Positions 53,358 through 62,882 are shown, counted from the first letter of the stretch. The stretch: DNA of 64,000 nucleotides from Rhizorhapis sp036570425 (GCA_036570425.1 DATCYF010000002.1:28996-92995), one strand, 5' to 3'. Translations and numbers: made by a program. Notes: generated from the letters alone by a model not told the origin.

Positions 53358-53466
53358 TTTCGCGCCATCAGAGAGACAGGCTCGGACTATCGAACGCTTC
53401 GACCGGATTTCAGAGAGACTGCAGGAACTACGTAACCTGAATTCGCGGCGGGTAGCAGTGCCCTTG

Positions 53467-54333
53467 TCAACGGATGAAGAACTCCACCGGCACGGTGAGT
53501 TCCACCTCTTCCGGCATTCCTTCGGGAATGGCGGGTAAAGGCTCCGCGCGGCGCAGTGTGGCAAGCGCGGCCTGATCGAGCGCGAAAAAGTCCGATTTCC
53601 GAGCTATCTCCGCCGACAATATCCGTCCCGCTCGGTTCATGGTGAAGCGGATATGGGCGACGCCTTGCTGACGGGCTGCACGGGCACGTGCGGGATAGCG
53701 ACGATATTTTTCGAGATGTGCCAGTATCAGCGCCTCCCACGTCGCCTCGACATTGGCCGAAGCCTGCCGGCCCTCTGGCGCGGCGATACTTTTTGGCGCC
53801 GTTGCGTCAGAAACGACCGGGCCAGGATCGACGATCTCGATCATCGGCTCAGGCATGTCCTGGGCCGCTGCGGAAGAGACGGGAAGCCGTATCAATGGCG
53901 TAGGAATGACGACATCCGGTTTCGGCTCGGGTTTCGCTTCCTGCCGTTCGGCTTTCTCGGGGCCTTCGGGCACTTCACGCACCGGCTCCGGCGGTGCCTC
54001 GAAGCTCCGCAAGTTGACGACGACAGGTGGAGAAGGCGAGATAATGACGCTCTCGGCCACCTGCCAGCCGAGCATTCCCACGGCGGCGACAAGCGCGAGC
54101 ACCGCCGTCGTGCCGCCCAGCCCTACCAGCCTCGTGCGCCAGTCCATCGGCTGGTCGCAATATCGTGTTGGCGGCGCCCATTCGACAGCGGGAACTGATG
54201 GTGATTCTGTGGTTTCCGGAGAAATGCCGGCATCACCATATGCGTAGCTCTTCAATACAACGTGATCGCCGAATGCCTCAAAGTCCCGAATATCGGACAT
54301 CTGGTCGCGGGCGAGTTGATCCCTCCACGTCAT
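53467..54333 (-). CDS. tonB: TonB energy transducer of the heme locus
   Basis: Links the ExbB/ExbD proton-motive complex to the outer-membrane receptor. The 288-aa product has a membrane helix at about 70-92, a Pro/Glu-rich periplasmic spacer (PPEPVREVPEGPEKAERQEA...) and a C-terminal TonB domain with YPARARAARQQGVAHIRFTMNRAG. An unusually long cytosolic N-terminus of about 68 residues precedes the helix. Start at 54333 overlaps the DUF454 stop (ATGA). No exbB/exbD is in the window, so it must use the chromosomal pair. Confidence 0.9.
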   Translation of the reverse strand: MTWRDQLARDQMSDIRDFEAFGDHVVLKSYAYGDAGISPETTESPSVPAVEWAPPTRYCDQPMDWRTRLVGLGGTTAVLALVAAVGMLGWQVAESVIISPSPPVVVNLRSFEAPPEPVREVPEGPEKAERQEAKPEPKPDVVIPTPLIRLPVSSAAAQDMPEPMIEIVDPGPVVSDATAPKSIAAPEGRQASANVEATWEALILAHLEKYRRYPARARAARQQGVAHIRFTMNRAGRILSAEIARKSDFFALDQAALATLRRAEPLPAIPEGMPEEVELTVPVEFFIR

Positions 54334-54758
54334 CGGCGGCTCCCCGGCTCGGGCCGGCGCACGATCCACACCGCCCAGAACAGCATGAAAAGACCAATAG
54401 CGGCCGATAGAATCCAGTTCGGCTGTGCATGCAGCAGGAAGACGAAATAGCCGATGCACATCCCGATGCAGGCCATGATCTTGGCGTTACGCGGCACTGC
54501 GCGTTCGCTTCGCCAGGCCCTGAGCCCCGGACCGAAGCGAGGATGATTGAGAAGCCATGCCTCCAGCTTCGGCGAGGACCGCGCAAAGCACGGCAACGCC
54601 AGCAGCATGAAGTCTGTAGTTGGAAGCAAGGGCACCACGATGCCGATGAGACCGATACCGACGAGCACCAGCCCCAGCAGCAGCCAGACGGTGCGCACGG
54701 CCCGCCCGCGTTGCACGAGGCCGCCGGGTGAAGGTTCAGCCAAGACGCGCATCGACAT
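54330..54758 (-). CDS. DUF454 (YbaN-like) inner-membrane protein
   Basis: About 142 aa with two membrane regions (LLLGLVLVGIGLIGIVVPLLPTTDFMLLALPCFARSSPK near the start, and IMACIGMCIGYFVFLLH with ILSAAIGLFMLFWAVWIV near the end), the DUF454/YbaN pattern. These genes often sit beside hemO and tonB in heme loci, but function is unknown. The ATG may be at 54758 or 54752; both overlap the heme oxygenase end. Confidence 0.8.
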   Translation of the reverse strand: MSMRVLAEPSPGGLVQRGRAVRTVWLLLGLVLVGIGLIGIVVPLLPTTDFMLLALPCFARSSPKLEAWLLNHPRFGPGLRAWRSERAVPRNAKIMACIGMCIGYFVFLLHAQPNWILSAAIGLFMLFWAVWIVRRPEPGSRR

Positions 54759-55341
54759 GCGCCTGCACGCGGGCGAAGGCCGCGATCGCACCATTGATCA
54801 CACGGCCCTCCTCAGCCTCATCAAGTGTTACGCTGTCGAGCGCGGCGATGAAGGCGCGCCAGTGCGGCGCAGGGCCTGCCGGCGCGGGGGCCAGATGCCG
54901 AGCGCCGTGGTTGTCCGACAGACCGATCTTCGCCGCTTCCTTGCGGAGGAGCGCCGCGCCCATGTTGGAGCCCTCGGCGACATAGAGCCAGCCCAGCGCG
55001 GTGGGGATATCGACCACATCACCAGGCACGAAGACCGGTGCCATCGTTTGTGGCGGATCTAATTGCAGATCCGTCAGGTCCGTCGTGACCAGATGAAGTC
55101 GCTGACGCGCGGCGAGATCGGGAAACAGGGCTTGCAGGCCTGTGTCCTCATACAAGGCGGCGACGTCATGGTGAAAGAGGTACTGCACAGCGAGGAACCG
55201 CACGTATCGCTCGAGGCTGGCGAACGAAGCGGCCGACATGATTGAGCGGTCGACATTCTCATGCACCTCGTGGGTTAGTGCCTTGAGGCGCTTGGCCCGG
55301 CTCGCTTCGTTCAGTGGCGGTGCAGACATTGTCGTGGTCAT
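54736..55341 (-). CDS. hemO: Heme oxygenase (biliverdin-producing)
   Basis: Opens heme to biliverdin, CO and Fe2+, releasing iron in the cytosol. The 201-aa product has the proximal-His region ALTHEVHENVD (H27 probable) and the distal helix GWLYVAEGSNMGAALL, fitting the bacterial HemO/PigA type. An AGGAGT site precedes the ATG. It follows slam and precedes DUF454 and tonB on the same strand. Confidence 0.88.
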   Translation of the reverse strand: MTTTMSAPPLNEASRAKRLKALTHEVHENVDRSIMSAASFASLERYVRFLAVQYLFHHDVAALYEDTGLQALFPDLAARQRLHLVTTDLTDLQLDPPQTMAPVFVPGDVVDIPTALGWLYVAEGSNMGAALLRKEAAKIGLSDNHGARHLAPAPAGPAPHWRAFIAALDSVTLDEAEEGRVINGAIAAFARVQAHVDARLG

Positions 55342-55386
55342 GGATAATCACTCCTGTTGAGGTTGGTCGAAAGAAGCTGCGGGGCG

Positions 55387-56916
55387 CTAGAAGGCATGGC
55401 TGAGCCTCAGGCTGGCGCTGGTGCGGTCGTAGGAATAGAGCCAGTCGATGTTGCTCTCGATGTGGGTGTGCTGCGCCACGATCTCGGGCACGAGGCCGGC
55501 AAATTTCAGCGCAGGAAAACGCGCGATCGCGGTGGCGTTGAACTGGTCGTCCTGGCGCTGCTCTGCGAACAGCTCGCTAAAGGCCCGGTATCTGCGATAA
55601 CGGTAGGAACCGATCAGCAGCAGGCTGGCATTCGTTCCGAAAGACTTGTTGAGGCCAAGCCGCACGCCGCCCTGGTCATAGGAGTCGACCGGATCGTCGG
55701 TGTCCTTGACGGAAAAATCCGGGCCGCCGAACAGCGTCCAGCCCGGTGCCACCGAGTACCAGGCGGTAAGGCTGATGTCGGCCTGGGGGCCGTCTTGTCG
55801 GTCGTAGGCGACCGATCGGTAACGGAAATCGCGGTAGGTACCCTCAAGCCGAAGCGTCCTACTGGGCGATAGAATATGCGTCCATTCGGCATTGATACCG
55901 GGCGCGTCATAGAGGATCGACGATCCCAGCGAGCCGACTTCGAACGAGGGCGATAGAGCGACGGTATCGCGGGCGGACTGGTATCGATAACCGACACGGC
56001 CAATCGCGGTCGCCTGCGAATAGTCATGCTGATCGGGATAAATATCGCCATAGAGCAGCCCGCGCACCCGGATGCCGTGGTGGCCGCCAAGCGGGATATC
56101 GCGGCCCAGCGTCGCCTCGAAATTGACACCGGCAGCGGCGATCGGGTCGGGAACCTTGCGGTCGAACAGACATGTCCCGTCATTGGCTTCGAGCAGGCAG
56201 GTGTAGCTGGCCGAAGACTGATTGAGATTGGTGCTGTAGGTCGGCCCGACCGCGATCCTGCCTTGCCATCCGCGCCGCTGCTCCAGAGCATGGAGAAAGG
56301 CGTCTACCGTCTGCCGCACATTGACGGCCTGATCGCCTTGTTCGGCCAACAGCGTGTGTGCAGCTTGGAATGCGCGGTGCGCTTCGCGATCCTTGTGATT
56401 TTCGAACAGCGCGCGCGCGAGTTCGAGCTGACCGGGAAGAAAATCGGCTTGGAGCTCCAGCAGCGCGCGATACTCGGCTTCCGCAGCGAACAAATCACCG
56501 CGTTCGCGAGCGAGGCCGCCCTCGGCATAATGGACCAGCATCGGGTCGCGGTCGGGATAGCGTTGATAGGCGGCGAGGAAGCGCTGGACGTCGGTCCATT
56601 TCTTGCGCGCGATCGAGATATAGAGCGCCCTGCCCATGTCATTGGCATTGTCGCCGACCGAATAGGTTTGGCCGTCGATTTCAAGCGAGGTCGGAACATC
56701 GAGCGCATCGGCGTCTTCGAGTAGTTCGGCTTCGGTCTCGCGCTTCTGCCCCTCCATTTGCTGTTCGAGGCGCAGCCTCGTGTCCTGATCCGCCGAGCTT
56801 TGCGCGAAGGCCGCGGAAGGAAGGGCCATGGCGCCAGCGCACAGCATCATGCCCCAGAGGCAAAGCAAGGAAATGGATTGGGCGGAGCCAGCCTGCTTGT
56901 CAGGTGTCAGATACAA
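55387..56916 (-). CDS. Slam outer-membrane protein (surface lipoprotein assembly modifier)
   Basis: Slam proteins move lipoproteins or hemophilins across the outer membrane. The product has an N-terminal signal (LLCLWGMMLCAGAMALPSAAF), TPR-like helices (about 80-210) and a C-terminal 14-strand DUF560 barrel ending in SLRLSHAF. The start is uncertain: the frame is open to 56982, but the first codons then lie in a terminator hairpin, so I use the TTG at 56916 (509 aa). Its client is probably the adjacent HphA. Confidence 0.8.
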   Translation of the reverse strand: MYLTPDKQAGSAQSISLLCLWGMMLCAGAMALPSAAFAQSSADQDTRLRLEQQMEGQKRETEAELLEDADALDVPTSLEIDGQTYSVGDNANDMGRALYISIARKKWTDVQRFLAAYQRYPDRDPMLVHYAEGGLARERGDLFAAEAEYRALLELQADFLPGQLELARALFENHKDREAHRAFQAAHTLLAEQGDQAVNVRQTVDAFLHALEQRRGWQGRIAVGPTYSTNLNQSSASYTCLLEANDGTCLFDRKVPDPIAAAGVNFEATLGRDIPLGGHHGIRVRGLLYGDIYPDQHDYSQATAIGRVGYRYQSARDTVALSPSFEVGSLGSSILYDAPGINAEWTHILSPSRTLRLEGTYRDFRYRSVAYDRQDGPQADISLTAWYSVAPGWTLFGGPDFSVKDTDDPVDSYDQGGVRLGLNKSFGTNASLLLIGSYRYRRYRAFSELFAEQRQDDQFNATAIARFPALKFAGLVPEIVAQHTHIESNIDWLYSYDRTSASLRLSHAF

Positions 56917-56942
56917 TCGCGGTTCGTTTCGAAAGGAGAAAA

Positions 56943-56974
56943 GGCCGGAACCGATTGGGGGTTCGGTTCCGGCC
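56943..56974 (-). terminator. Intrinsic terminator between hphA and slam
   Basis: On the minus strand GGCCGGAACCGA pairs perfectly with TCGGTTCCGGCC across an 8-nt loop, 18 nt after the hphA stop, followed by TTTTCTCCTTT. This is a strong rho-independent terminator form. It may make HphA more abundant than Slam and the genes after it. Confidence 0.75.
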
Positions 56975-56992
56975 AAAGTCATTCAGGATTGA

Positions 56993-57763
56993 TCAGTTCT
57001 CGCCGCCGAACGCGGTATCGTACTGGTTGCTGCTGAAGCTCACGATGCCAGCCAGGGCTTGCGCAGCCGACCCGAAGAACTGTCCGCTTACGTCACCATT
57101 ACTGGCCAGAGTGGCGGTGGTGCTTGGGTTGGTCGCAGTGGCCGTGCCAAAGCCTGCAATCGCGGATCCGAAGATGTCAGCCGTTCCGATATCGATCTTG
57201 AGAGCCGAGTTCTGAATCGAGCCGGTCAGCTCACCGGCGCCAAAATTGGCCGTGAACGTGCCGCTCAGCGGCGTTCCACTCGATGCATAGTTGCTTATGC
57301 CCTTGACGGTGTAGTTCGCCGAACCACTGCTCGGCATATTGCCGCTGCTCGTGGCGCCTGTGCCACCATAATAGACAGTGTGGTCGCCCGCCGTGGCGCT
57401 GCCGGTCTGCGACCATTCACCGAAATAGAGGTCATATGAACCGACCTTGGCGAAGTCGAAGCGACCGTAGGTGCTGTGATCGTCAACGTCGGTCGTTGTG
57501 GCCGTAAATGTCGTGACACCATTGCCATCGGTGCCGAGGACATTTTGCAGGCCCAGAAAGTCGATATATTGAGTTGAGGTCAGAGCCGGCACATTGATCC
57601 CGACTTCGCCCGAACTGTGCGGTCCGCCGTTGACGGTACTTTCGTCGATCTTGACCTTGGCGGTATTGCTGGATTCACCGACTACCTGCGCATGGGCACT
57701 GCCGACAAAGGCGACGGATGCTAGAAGCGCCGCCGCAGCGAGCTTGAGATGTGTATTCAACAT
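56993..57763 (-). CDS. Hemophilin-like secreted heme-binding protein (HphA-like)
   Basis: A 256-aa exported protein with a classical signal peptide (MLNTHLKLAAAALLASVAFV, cleaved near SAHAQ) and no lipobox. The rest is Ser/Thr/Gly-rich and beta-strand-rich, with a C-terminal barrel-like half (SGTFTANFGAGELTGSIQN, SGQFFGSAAQALAGIVSF) resembling HphA hemophilins of Acinetobacter, secreted through Slam and delivering heme to a TonB receptor. GGAGG lies 5 nt before the ATG. Heme binding is inferred from family resemblance and neighbours. Confidence 0.75.
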   Translation of the reverse strand: MLNTHLKLAAAALLASVAFVGSAHAQVVGESSNTAKVKIDESTVNGGPHSSGEVGINVPALTSTQYIDFLGLQNVLGTDGNGVTTFTATTTDVDDHSTYGRFDFAKVGSYDLYFGEWSQTGSATAGDHTVYYGGTGATSSGNMPSSGSANYTVKGISNYASSGTPLSGTFTANFGAGELTGSIQNSALKIDIGTADIFGSAIAGFGTATATNPSTTATLASNGDVSGQFFGSAAQALAGIVSFSSNQYDTAFGGEN

Positions 57764-57879
57764 GGTATTCCTCCTTCGGTTGAGGCACCCGACAGTTCGG
57801 GCGCTGTCATCCAGGGTCGTCACCAGCATCTCCGATTGAGAAGATTGATAGATGTGGGGACGGCCCTGAATTCGGTGCA

Positions 57880-60800
57880 TCAGAACCTCCCGGTCAGACT
57901 CAACCGCACGGTGCGCCCAGGGGCTGGCAACAGCGATCGCGACAAGGGGTCCAGATAGTAACGGTTGTTGAGATTGAGGCCGGTCAGTTCCGCGGTGAAG
58001 CGCTCGTTGATCCGGAATTTCGCATAGGCATCGAAGGTGAGTATCTCGTCCCAGGTGAACGGAATGTTCAGCACACATCCGCCCACGCAGTCGTCCGGGT
58101 CCGTGAACTCGTCGAGTTGCGGATTGTCATATTTGCTGTACCAGGTCAGACGGCCGCCAAGTTCCAGGCGTCGGTCGAAAAAGCGCCCGCCAACCGTCCA
58201 GTTGACCGAATCCTCCGGTATCGCCTGAGTCAGCAGGAAGCTGGAGAGAAAACCGTATTTCACGCAGTCGGGCACCCGCCCGCGGGAAGGGTCCATGGTC
58301 GCAGCGATACTTTCGTCGCAAACCTTGTTCGTGGCCATGTGACCGGCGCTGAGGTCGCTGAAGAAGCTCCCGTTATCGTAGCGGGCCTGTAGCTCGAATC
58401 CGGCGATTACCTGTTTGTCCAGATTGCTGAACATCAGGTTGGTATCCCGTTCGATCACATCGTGGGTGGTGTTGTGATACCAGGTGAGCTTGAGATCGGC
58501 GTGCTGATCCTCGTCATAAAGATTGAAGAGCGGGCGCAGGTCCTGAATGAACGCCGCCTCCCAGGAATGGATGCGTTCGGGCTTGAGGTCCGAAAGCGGG
58601 TTGAGTGAAGCCGAAAAGCCGACTGTGCTTTCGAACATGCTGGGGAAACGATAGGCCTGCGCGTAGCGCAGATAGGCGCGGCTGCTGCCGCTCAGATAGA
58701 CCGTGGCAGAGGCAGATGGCGCCCAGCCATGGCCGGATCTGCGCTTGGCTTCGGTAACGGCGACGGCCATATTGTTGGCGCTGACCACACAACTGCCGTC
58801 GATGTAGTTTTCAACGCTGGCCAATGAGCCATTTAGGCAGATATTGTCAGCGCGGTGAAAATTACCATCAGCATCAGGCTCCCAAATGCCAGTATGGGAA
58901 ACGTCGAATGGATAGGGGTCGGCCAGATATCTCTCGACATTCCGCGGAACAATTCTCTCGATTTGCTCTGGCGTAGCGCCAAGCGCGACGTATCGTTCCC
59001 TTAGATATGCTTCGTACGCCTCTGCCCCATATTCCGTCGTTCCATATTCGACATCAAAAGTCTGAGTCACATATCGGTCGATTGAGCCGCCATTATATTC
59101 GAGAAGTTCCGGCAGGAAGTCGTCCTGCGCCCAGTAGCCGGAATAGGTGATCCCGGCATTGAGCTTCAGAAACGGCGCAGGTCGCCATTCGCCGCTGAAA
59201 TTGATGCGATATTCCTCGCGGCGACCGGCGCGAGGATATTGCCGCCAGCCATTGGCCACCGCATCGGTATATTCATCATCCGAGCGCAGCTTCTCATGCT
59301 GCCAGCTGCCTTCTAGCAGAAAGTCGAGCGCCGAGGTCGGGCTGAACCGGTTGCTGGCGGTAAAACCATAGCGGTCATTGTCGGCGTTCGAGACGGCGCT
59401 GTTGATGATGATCGGATCTTCGACCGATGCCGAATTGGGGAACCCGCCGGCGCTATAAGTGTCGCTGACGGTATCGGTTGCCCACAGATTGGCCTTGAAA
59501 TCGATCCAGCGGCTCTCAGGCTGCCATTTGTATTCCGCGTTATAGGCCTGGAGCTGAACCTTGCTGAGCGGCCATTGCACATTGCCGAAGGAATCGACGC
59601 TGCCGCTGAACACGCGCGACGGCATGATCTCTCCGAATTTCGTCCGGCTGTCCCGGAAGCCGAGTTGGAGATACTGATCGTCGGCGATCCGCCAGGTGCC
59701 TTTGAGCAGGAACGATTCCAGCTCACTCGAAGTGTTGGGAATCTCGTTGCCAGGCTCATAGTTCAGCCCGAGCCTGCGCACATAGTTGTCTGAGAGATTG
59801 GCAGGCAGGTCCTCCTGCTGGTAGTAATCCGGCGCCGTCGTGCCGGAAAAATAGTTGCCGCGCTCACGGAAGGCATAGGCTCCGAAAAGATCGAAGTCGC
59901 CGATCCGGCCCGCAGCGGCAATCCGGATCGCTCGGTCGCCGAAGGAGAATGCGTCATTGTCGTCTTCCGTTCGCAGGTTCACGCGCAGCGAGGGGTCGCC
60001 ATAGGGATATGTCGGGCCGATTCCTCCGTCGGTGAAGCCGGGAATATCGCGGTAATCCTGGCCGGTGAGCAATGTCGGCAAGCGCGGATTGGTGGAGTTG
60101 TTTCCGCCTTCCAGCCTGAGTTCGAGACCGAAATTTCGTCCGGGATCCAGAATGTCATCGGCATCGAGCGTATTGATGACAACCGCACCACCGGTGGACC
60201 CATTCACACCGCGGATGGACACAGGCCCCTTCAAGACCTGCACGTCCGATATGAGGCTGGGATCGATATAGTTGCGATTGCTCGCGCCGTTATAACCGCG
60301 CCAGACCGTCAGCGCCTGCTCGGTCCCGTCGATGATGACCGGCACACGCCCCGGCCCCTGCACACCACGAATACTGGGATCGAGCGCGCCGCCGTTGCGA
60401 GCATCGCCGCTGAAGACGTTGACCATGCCTTTCAATACGTCGGCAGTGTTCACGCCTTTGTAGCGCTCGACCTCTTCCCTGCCGGCGAAGGACGATGAAA
60501 TGTCGAGGTCATAGACCTCGTTATAACCGCGTGCGTCCCGCTCCGCGCCCGTTTCGCGCTCGACCGTGGTCGCGCCCTCGATCTGGAGAGTGTCGAGTCG
60601 GATGGTGTCGTCGCCTGTTGTCGTTTCCGCAGCGCGTTCCAGCGCTACGCTGTTGCCATTGACCCAGCGGAAGCCAATCCCCGTGCCGTTCAGAAGCCGA
60701 TTCAAGGCCTCAACTGGAGTGAGATTGCCGCTGACGGGCGTGGACGTCAGACCGGACAGGATGCTGCCGTCCACCGTCACCTGAATTGCGGCCTGGTCGC

Positions 60801-61002
60801 CGAAAGAGGTGACTGCACTGGTCAGGGGCTGTGTGGGAATCTCGAAGTAGCGCATATTCCGTGACTGCTCTTCATCATCAACCGCAGGAGCCGGCTGCGC
60901 CATGCACGGCGCAGCAATTAGCGCGAGCGCTACTGCCGTACCGCCAGTCAGTGTCCTTACTGAAATCCGTGCGCCATATGTCGTGCCCCCCGATGCCTTC
61001 AC
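57880..61002 (-). CDS. TonB-dependent outer-membrane heme receptor with STN domain
   Basis: A 1040-aa receptor, 22-strand barrel type. The signal peptide (VALALIAAPCMAQPAP) is followed by an STN domain (YFEIPTQPLTSAVTSFGDQA, about 52-125) that signals to FecR/ECF sigma, the plug with SIRGVQGPGRVPVIIDGTEQ (about 205-235) and VQVLKGPVSIRGVNGSTGG, and a C-terminal RTVRLSLTGRF. The start is GTG at 61002 with AAGGA upstream. Cognate HphA, Slam and hemO lie downstream; sigma and FecR upstream. Heme as ligand is inferred from them. Confidence 0.88.
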   Translation of the reverse strand: MKASGGTTYGARISVRTLTGGTAVALALIAAPCMAQPAPAVDDEEQSRNMRYFEIPTQPLTSAVTSFGDQAAIQVTVDGSILSGLTSTPVSGNLTPVEALNRLLNGTGIGFRWVNGNSVALERAAETTTGDDTIRLDTLQIEGATTVERETGAERDARGYNEVYDLDISSSFAGREEVERYKGVNTADVLKGMVNVFSGDARNGGALDPSIRGVQGPGRVPVIIDGTEQALTVWRGYNGASNRNYIDPSLISDVQVLKGPVSIRGVNGSTGGAVVINTLDADDILDPGRNFGLELRLEGGNNSTNPRLPTLLTGQDYRDIPGFTDGGIGPTYPYGDPSLRVNLRTEDDNDAFSFGDRAIRIAAAGRIGDFDLFGAYAFRERGNYFSGTTAPDYYQQEDLPANLSDNYVRRLGLNYEPGNEIPNTSSELESFLLKGTWRIADDQYLQLGFRDSRTKFGEIMPSRVFSGSVDSFGNVQWPLSKVQLQAYNAEYKWQPESRWIDFKANLWATDTVSDTYSAGGFPNSASVEDPIIINSAVSNADNDRYGFTASNRFSPTSALDFLLEGSWQHEKLRSDDEYTDAVANGWRQYPRAGRREEYRINFSGEWRPAPFLKLNAGITYSGYWAQDDFLPELLEYNGGSIDRYVTQTFDVEYGTTEYGAEAYEAYLRERYVALGATPEQIERIVPRNVERYLADPYPFDVSHTGIWEPDADGNFHRADNICLNGSLASVENYIDGSCVVSANNMAVAVTEAKRRSGHGWAPSASATVYLSGSSRAYLRYAQAYRFPSMFESTVGFSASLNPLSDLKPERIHSWEAAFIQDLRPLFNLYDEDQHADLKLTWYHNTTHDVIERDTNLMFSNLDKQVIAGFELQARYDNGSFFSDLSAGHMATNKVCDESIAATMDPSRGRVPDCVKYGFLSSFLLTQAIPEDSVNWTVGGRFFDRRLELGGRLTWYSKYDNPQLDEFTDPDDCVGGCVLNIPFTWDEILTFDAYAKFRINERFTAELTGLNLNNRYYLDPLSRSLLPAPGRTVRLSLTGRF

Positions 61003-61148
61003 AAAATCGTCCTTCCATTCTTATTGCTGTTGCGACTTAGTTGCATAAACCGCTTGCAAGGATGAGACGAAATGGATCAGGCGATCTTCGGTCAGATTAC
61101 GAAATTTTTTCGAGCTCCCGTTAATGGATTGAAAAACCCACTAGAATC

Positions 61149-62198
61149 TTAGTCGACCGATACGATCATAAGCCAAGGCGTGACGGAGCGGACAGTGGCG
61201 CCATGCTGGCGAACCATTAGGCGCAACGCCTCTTCGGGATCGTCCACATCGAACACGCCGGTGACCCTGCGGTCCCCAAGCTCCGAACTGGTCAACACGA
61301 TCGCCCCCGAATAATAGCGGCGCAGTTGGTCGATGCCCTCTGAGAGAGGCACGTCCTCGATCATCAACCGGCCGCGCCGCCAGCTACCAATGGAAGAAAT
61401 CGCAATACGGTTCCGGTCTACCGAGTGGGATGGCCGAGCAAGATGAATCCGATCCCCGGGCCTCAGCACAATTGGAGCTATGTCATCCCAAGCCACTTGG
61501 ACACCGCCCCGCGCGAGCGTCACATCGATCGAGTCATCGTCAAGACCAACATCGAATGCGGTCCCGGTCACCCTAACCCGTGCGTCGGCGGCGGAGACGG
61601 TGAAAGGATGCCTCTCGTCATGTGCGACATCGAACCAGGCGCGCCCTGCGAGCAGACGCACGCCACGTCGGCCATCTCCGTAGTTTACGGCAATTGCACT
61701 GCCGGTATCGAGCGTTACGGATGATCCATCCGACAGCGTCACATTGCGCATTTCGCCGGTACCGGTGCGATAATCGGACTGCCACATCAGCAACAAGGTA
61801 GGAGCACTGACGACGGCAAGACACGCGGCGGCGGCAGCGCCGACCATGGCCGTGACCGGTCGTTGCGGACGAAAATGCCATCGGCTTGTCCTGCTCCGGT
61901 GTCTGACCGGCGGTATGGACGCAGACGGTGTCAATTGCCCGGCGAGCGTCCAGCTCTCCTTAGCGGCGGAAAAAGCTCGCTCGTGCTCGGCGCTTCGCGC
62001 GCACCATTCGTCGACTTCACTTTGCAGTTCGGGATCGGCCTGAAGCCGTAGCCATAAGTCGGCCGCCTCGCGCACCAGTTCATAGCGTGACATGCCGCCT
62101 TCGTGATGTTTCAACTCATCGCGCATCAGATCGTCCGGTTTCCCTTTTGGACTAGACGAAACTGCCGGGAAAATCTTCGGTGTTGCTGCCGAATTCAT
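61149..62198 (-). CDS. FecR family anti-sigma/signal-transducing protein
   Basis: Inner-membrane regulator that receives the receptor's STN signal and frees the ECF sigma. The 349-aa product has a cytosolic DUF4880-like N-terminus (LVREAADLWLRLQADPELQ), a membrane helix (about 118-140) and a periplasmic FecR domain with VTLSDGSSVTLDTGSAIAVNY and GRAWFDVAHDERHPFTVSA. The ATG at 62198 overlaps the sigma stop by 4 nt. Confidence 0.92.
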   Translation of the reverse strand: MNSAATPKIFPAVSSSPKGKPDDLMRDELKHHEGGMSRYELVREAADLWLRLQADPELQSEVDEWCARSAEHERAFSAAKESWTLAGQLTPSASIPPVRHRSRTSRWHFRPQRPVTAMVGAAAAACLAVVSAPTLLLMWQSDYRTGTGEMRNVTLSDGSSVTLDTGSAIAVNYGDGRRGVRLLAGRAWFDVAHDERHPFTVSAADARVRVTGTAFDVGLDDDSIDVTLARGGVQVAWDDIAPIVLRPGDRIHLARPSHSVDRNRIAISSIGSWRRGRLMIEDVPLSEGIDQLRRYYSGAIVLTSSELGDRRVTGVFDVDDPEEALRLMVRQHGATVRSVTPWLMIVSVD

Positions 62199-62719
62199 AA
62201 ATGGCCGCCGCCCATCAGCTTGATCATGCAATGTTCGAGCGCAGCGCGAACAAGCTCATAGGCACGTGTCTGCGAAAGGCCCAGTGCCACGCCGATCTCG
62301 GCATAGGTCAGTCCCTGCATCCGATGCATCTCGAAAGCCCGCCGCTCGCGCTCGGGCAGTTCGGCAAGCGCGCGATGAAGCGCCTTCAGCTTTTCGCGCC
62401 CTTCCATTGCTCGACCAGCGTCCACAGTAAGATCGGGAACTTCTGGTAAGCGTGTTTCGTCTGCCAAGTTTTCCGCAGTCTGACGACGCGAGATATCGAG
62501 AGCCAGGTTGCGGACGATACGGTAGAGATAACCGACCGGCTGTCGGATTAGGCGCGTTTTGGCATCATGCGAACCGGCTTCGGAGAAGCGCAGCCACGCG
62601 TCCTGTACCACGTCCTCGGCGAGTGCCCGGTCGCCCACGATCGGTGTGGCATAGTCGATCAATTCCGCGCGGTGACGCAGATAAAGGTTCAATTTTCGGC
62701 TGTGCTGCTCCGATCCCAT
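62195..62719 (-). CDS. ECF sigma factor (FecI type)
   Basis: A 174-aa sigma-70 family member with region 2 (AEDVVQDAWLRF, PVGYLYRIVRNLALDISRR) and region 4 (LPERERRAFEMHRMQGLTYAEIGVALGLSQTRAYELVRAAL). It is followed by FecR and the receptor, so it probably transcribes the receptor operon when heme is sensed. A Fur-box-like sequence lies 70 nt upstream. Confidence 0.93.
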   Translation of the reverse strand: MGSEQHSRKLNLYLRHRAELIDYATPIVGDRALAEDVVQDAWLRFSEAGSHDAKTRLIRQPVGYLYRIVRNLALDISRRQTAENLADETRLPEVPDLTVDAGRAMEGREKLKALHRALAELPERERRAFEMHRMQGLTYAEIGVALGLSQTRAYELVRAALEHCMIKLMGGGHL

Positions 62720-62788
62720 ATCCGTTCCGATCTATGGCGCCAGGATGACGTCAGCGGTCTACTGCCGGGATAGCACGCTAGCCTTGTT

Positions 62789-62803
62789 GCGAATGATTAT
62801 CAA
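62789..62803. promoter_or_regulatory. Fur-box-like site upstream of the ECF sigma gene
   Basis: TGCGAATGATTATCA matches the 7-1-7 Fur consensus TGATAATnATTATCA at 12 of 14 non-N positions. It lies in an AT-rich stretch 70 nt upstream of the sigma start, suggesting iron-replete repression. Binding not shown. Confidence 0.55.
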
Positions 62804-62882
62804 TTATTACCTTTATTTTATCACGTATCCCCTGAAGTGCGATTGCTGCAGAGAGCGACCGATGAAGAGTGATACTGCTTAA

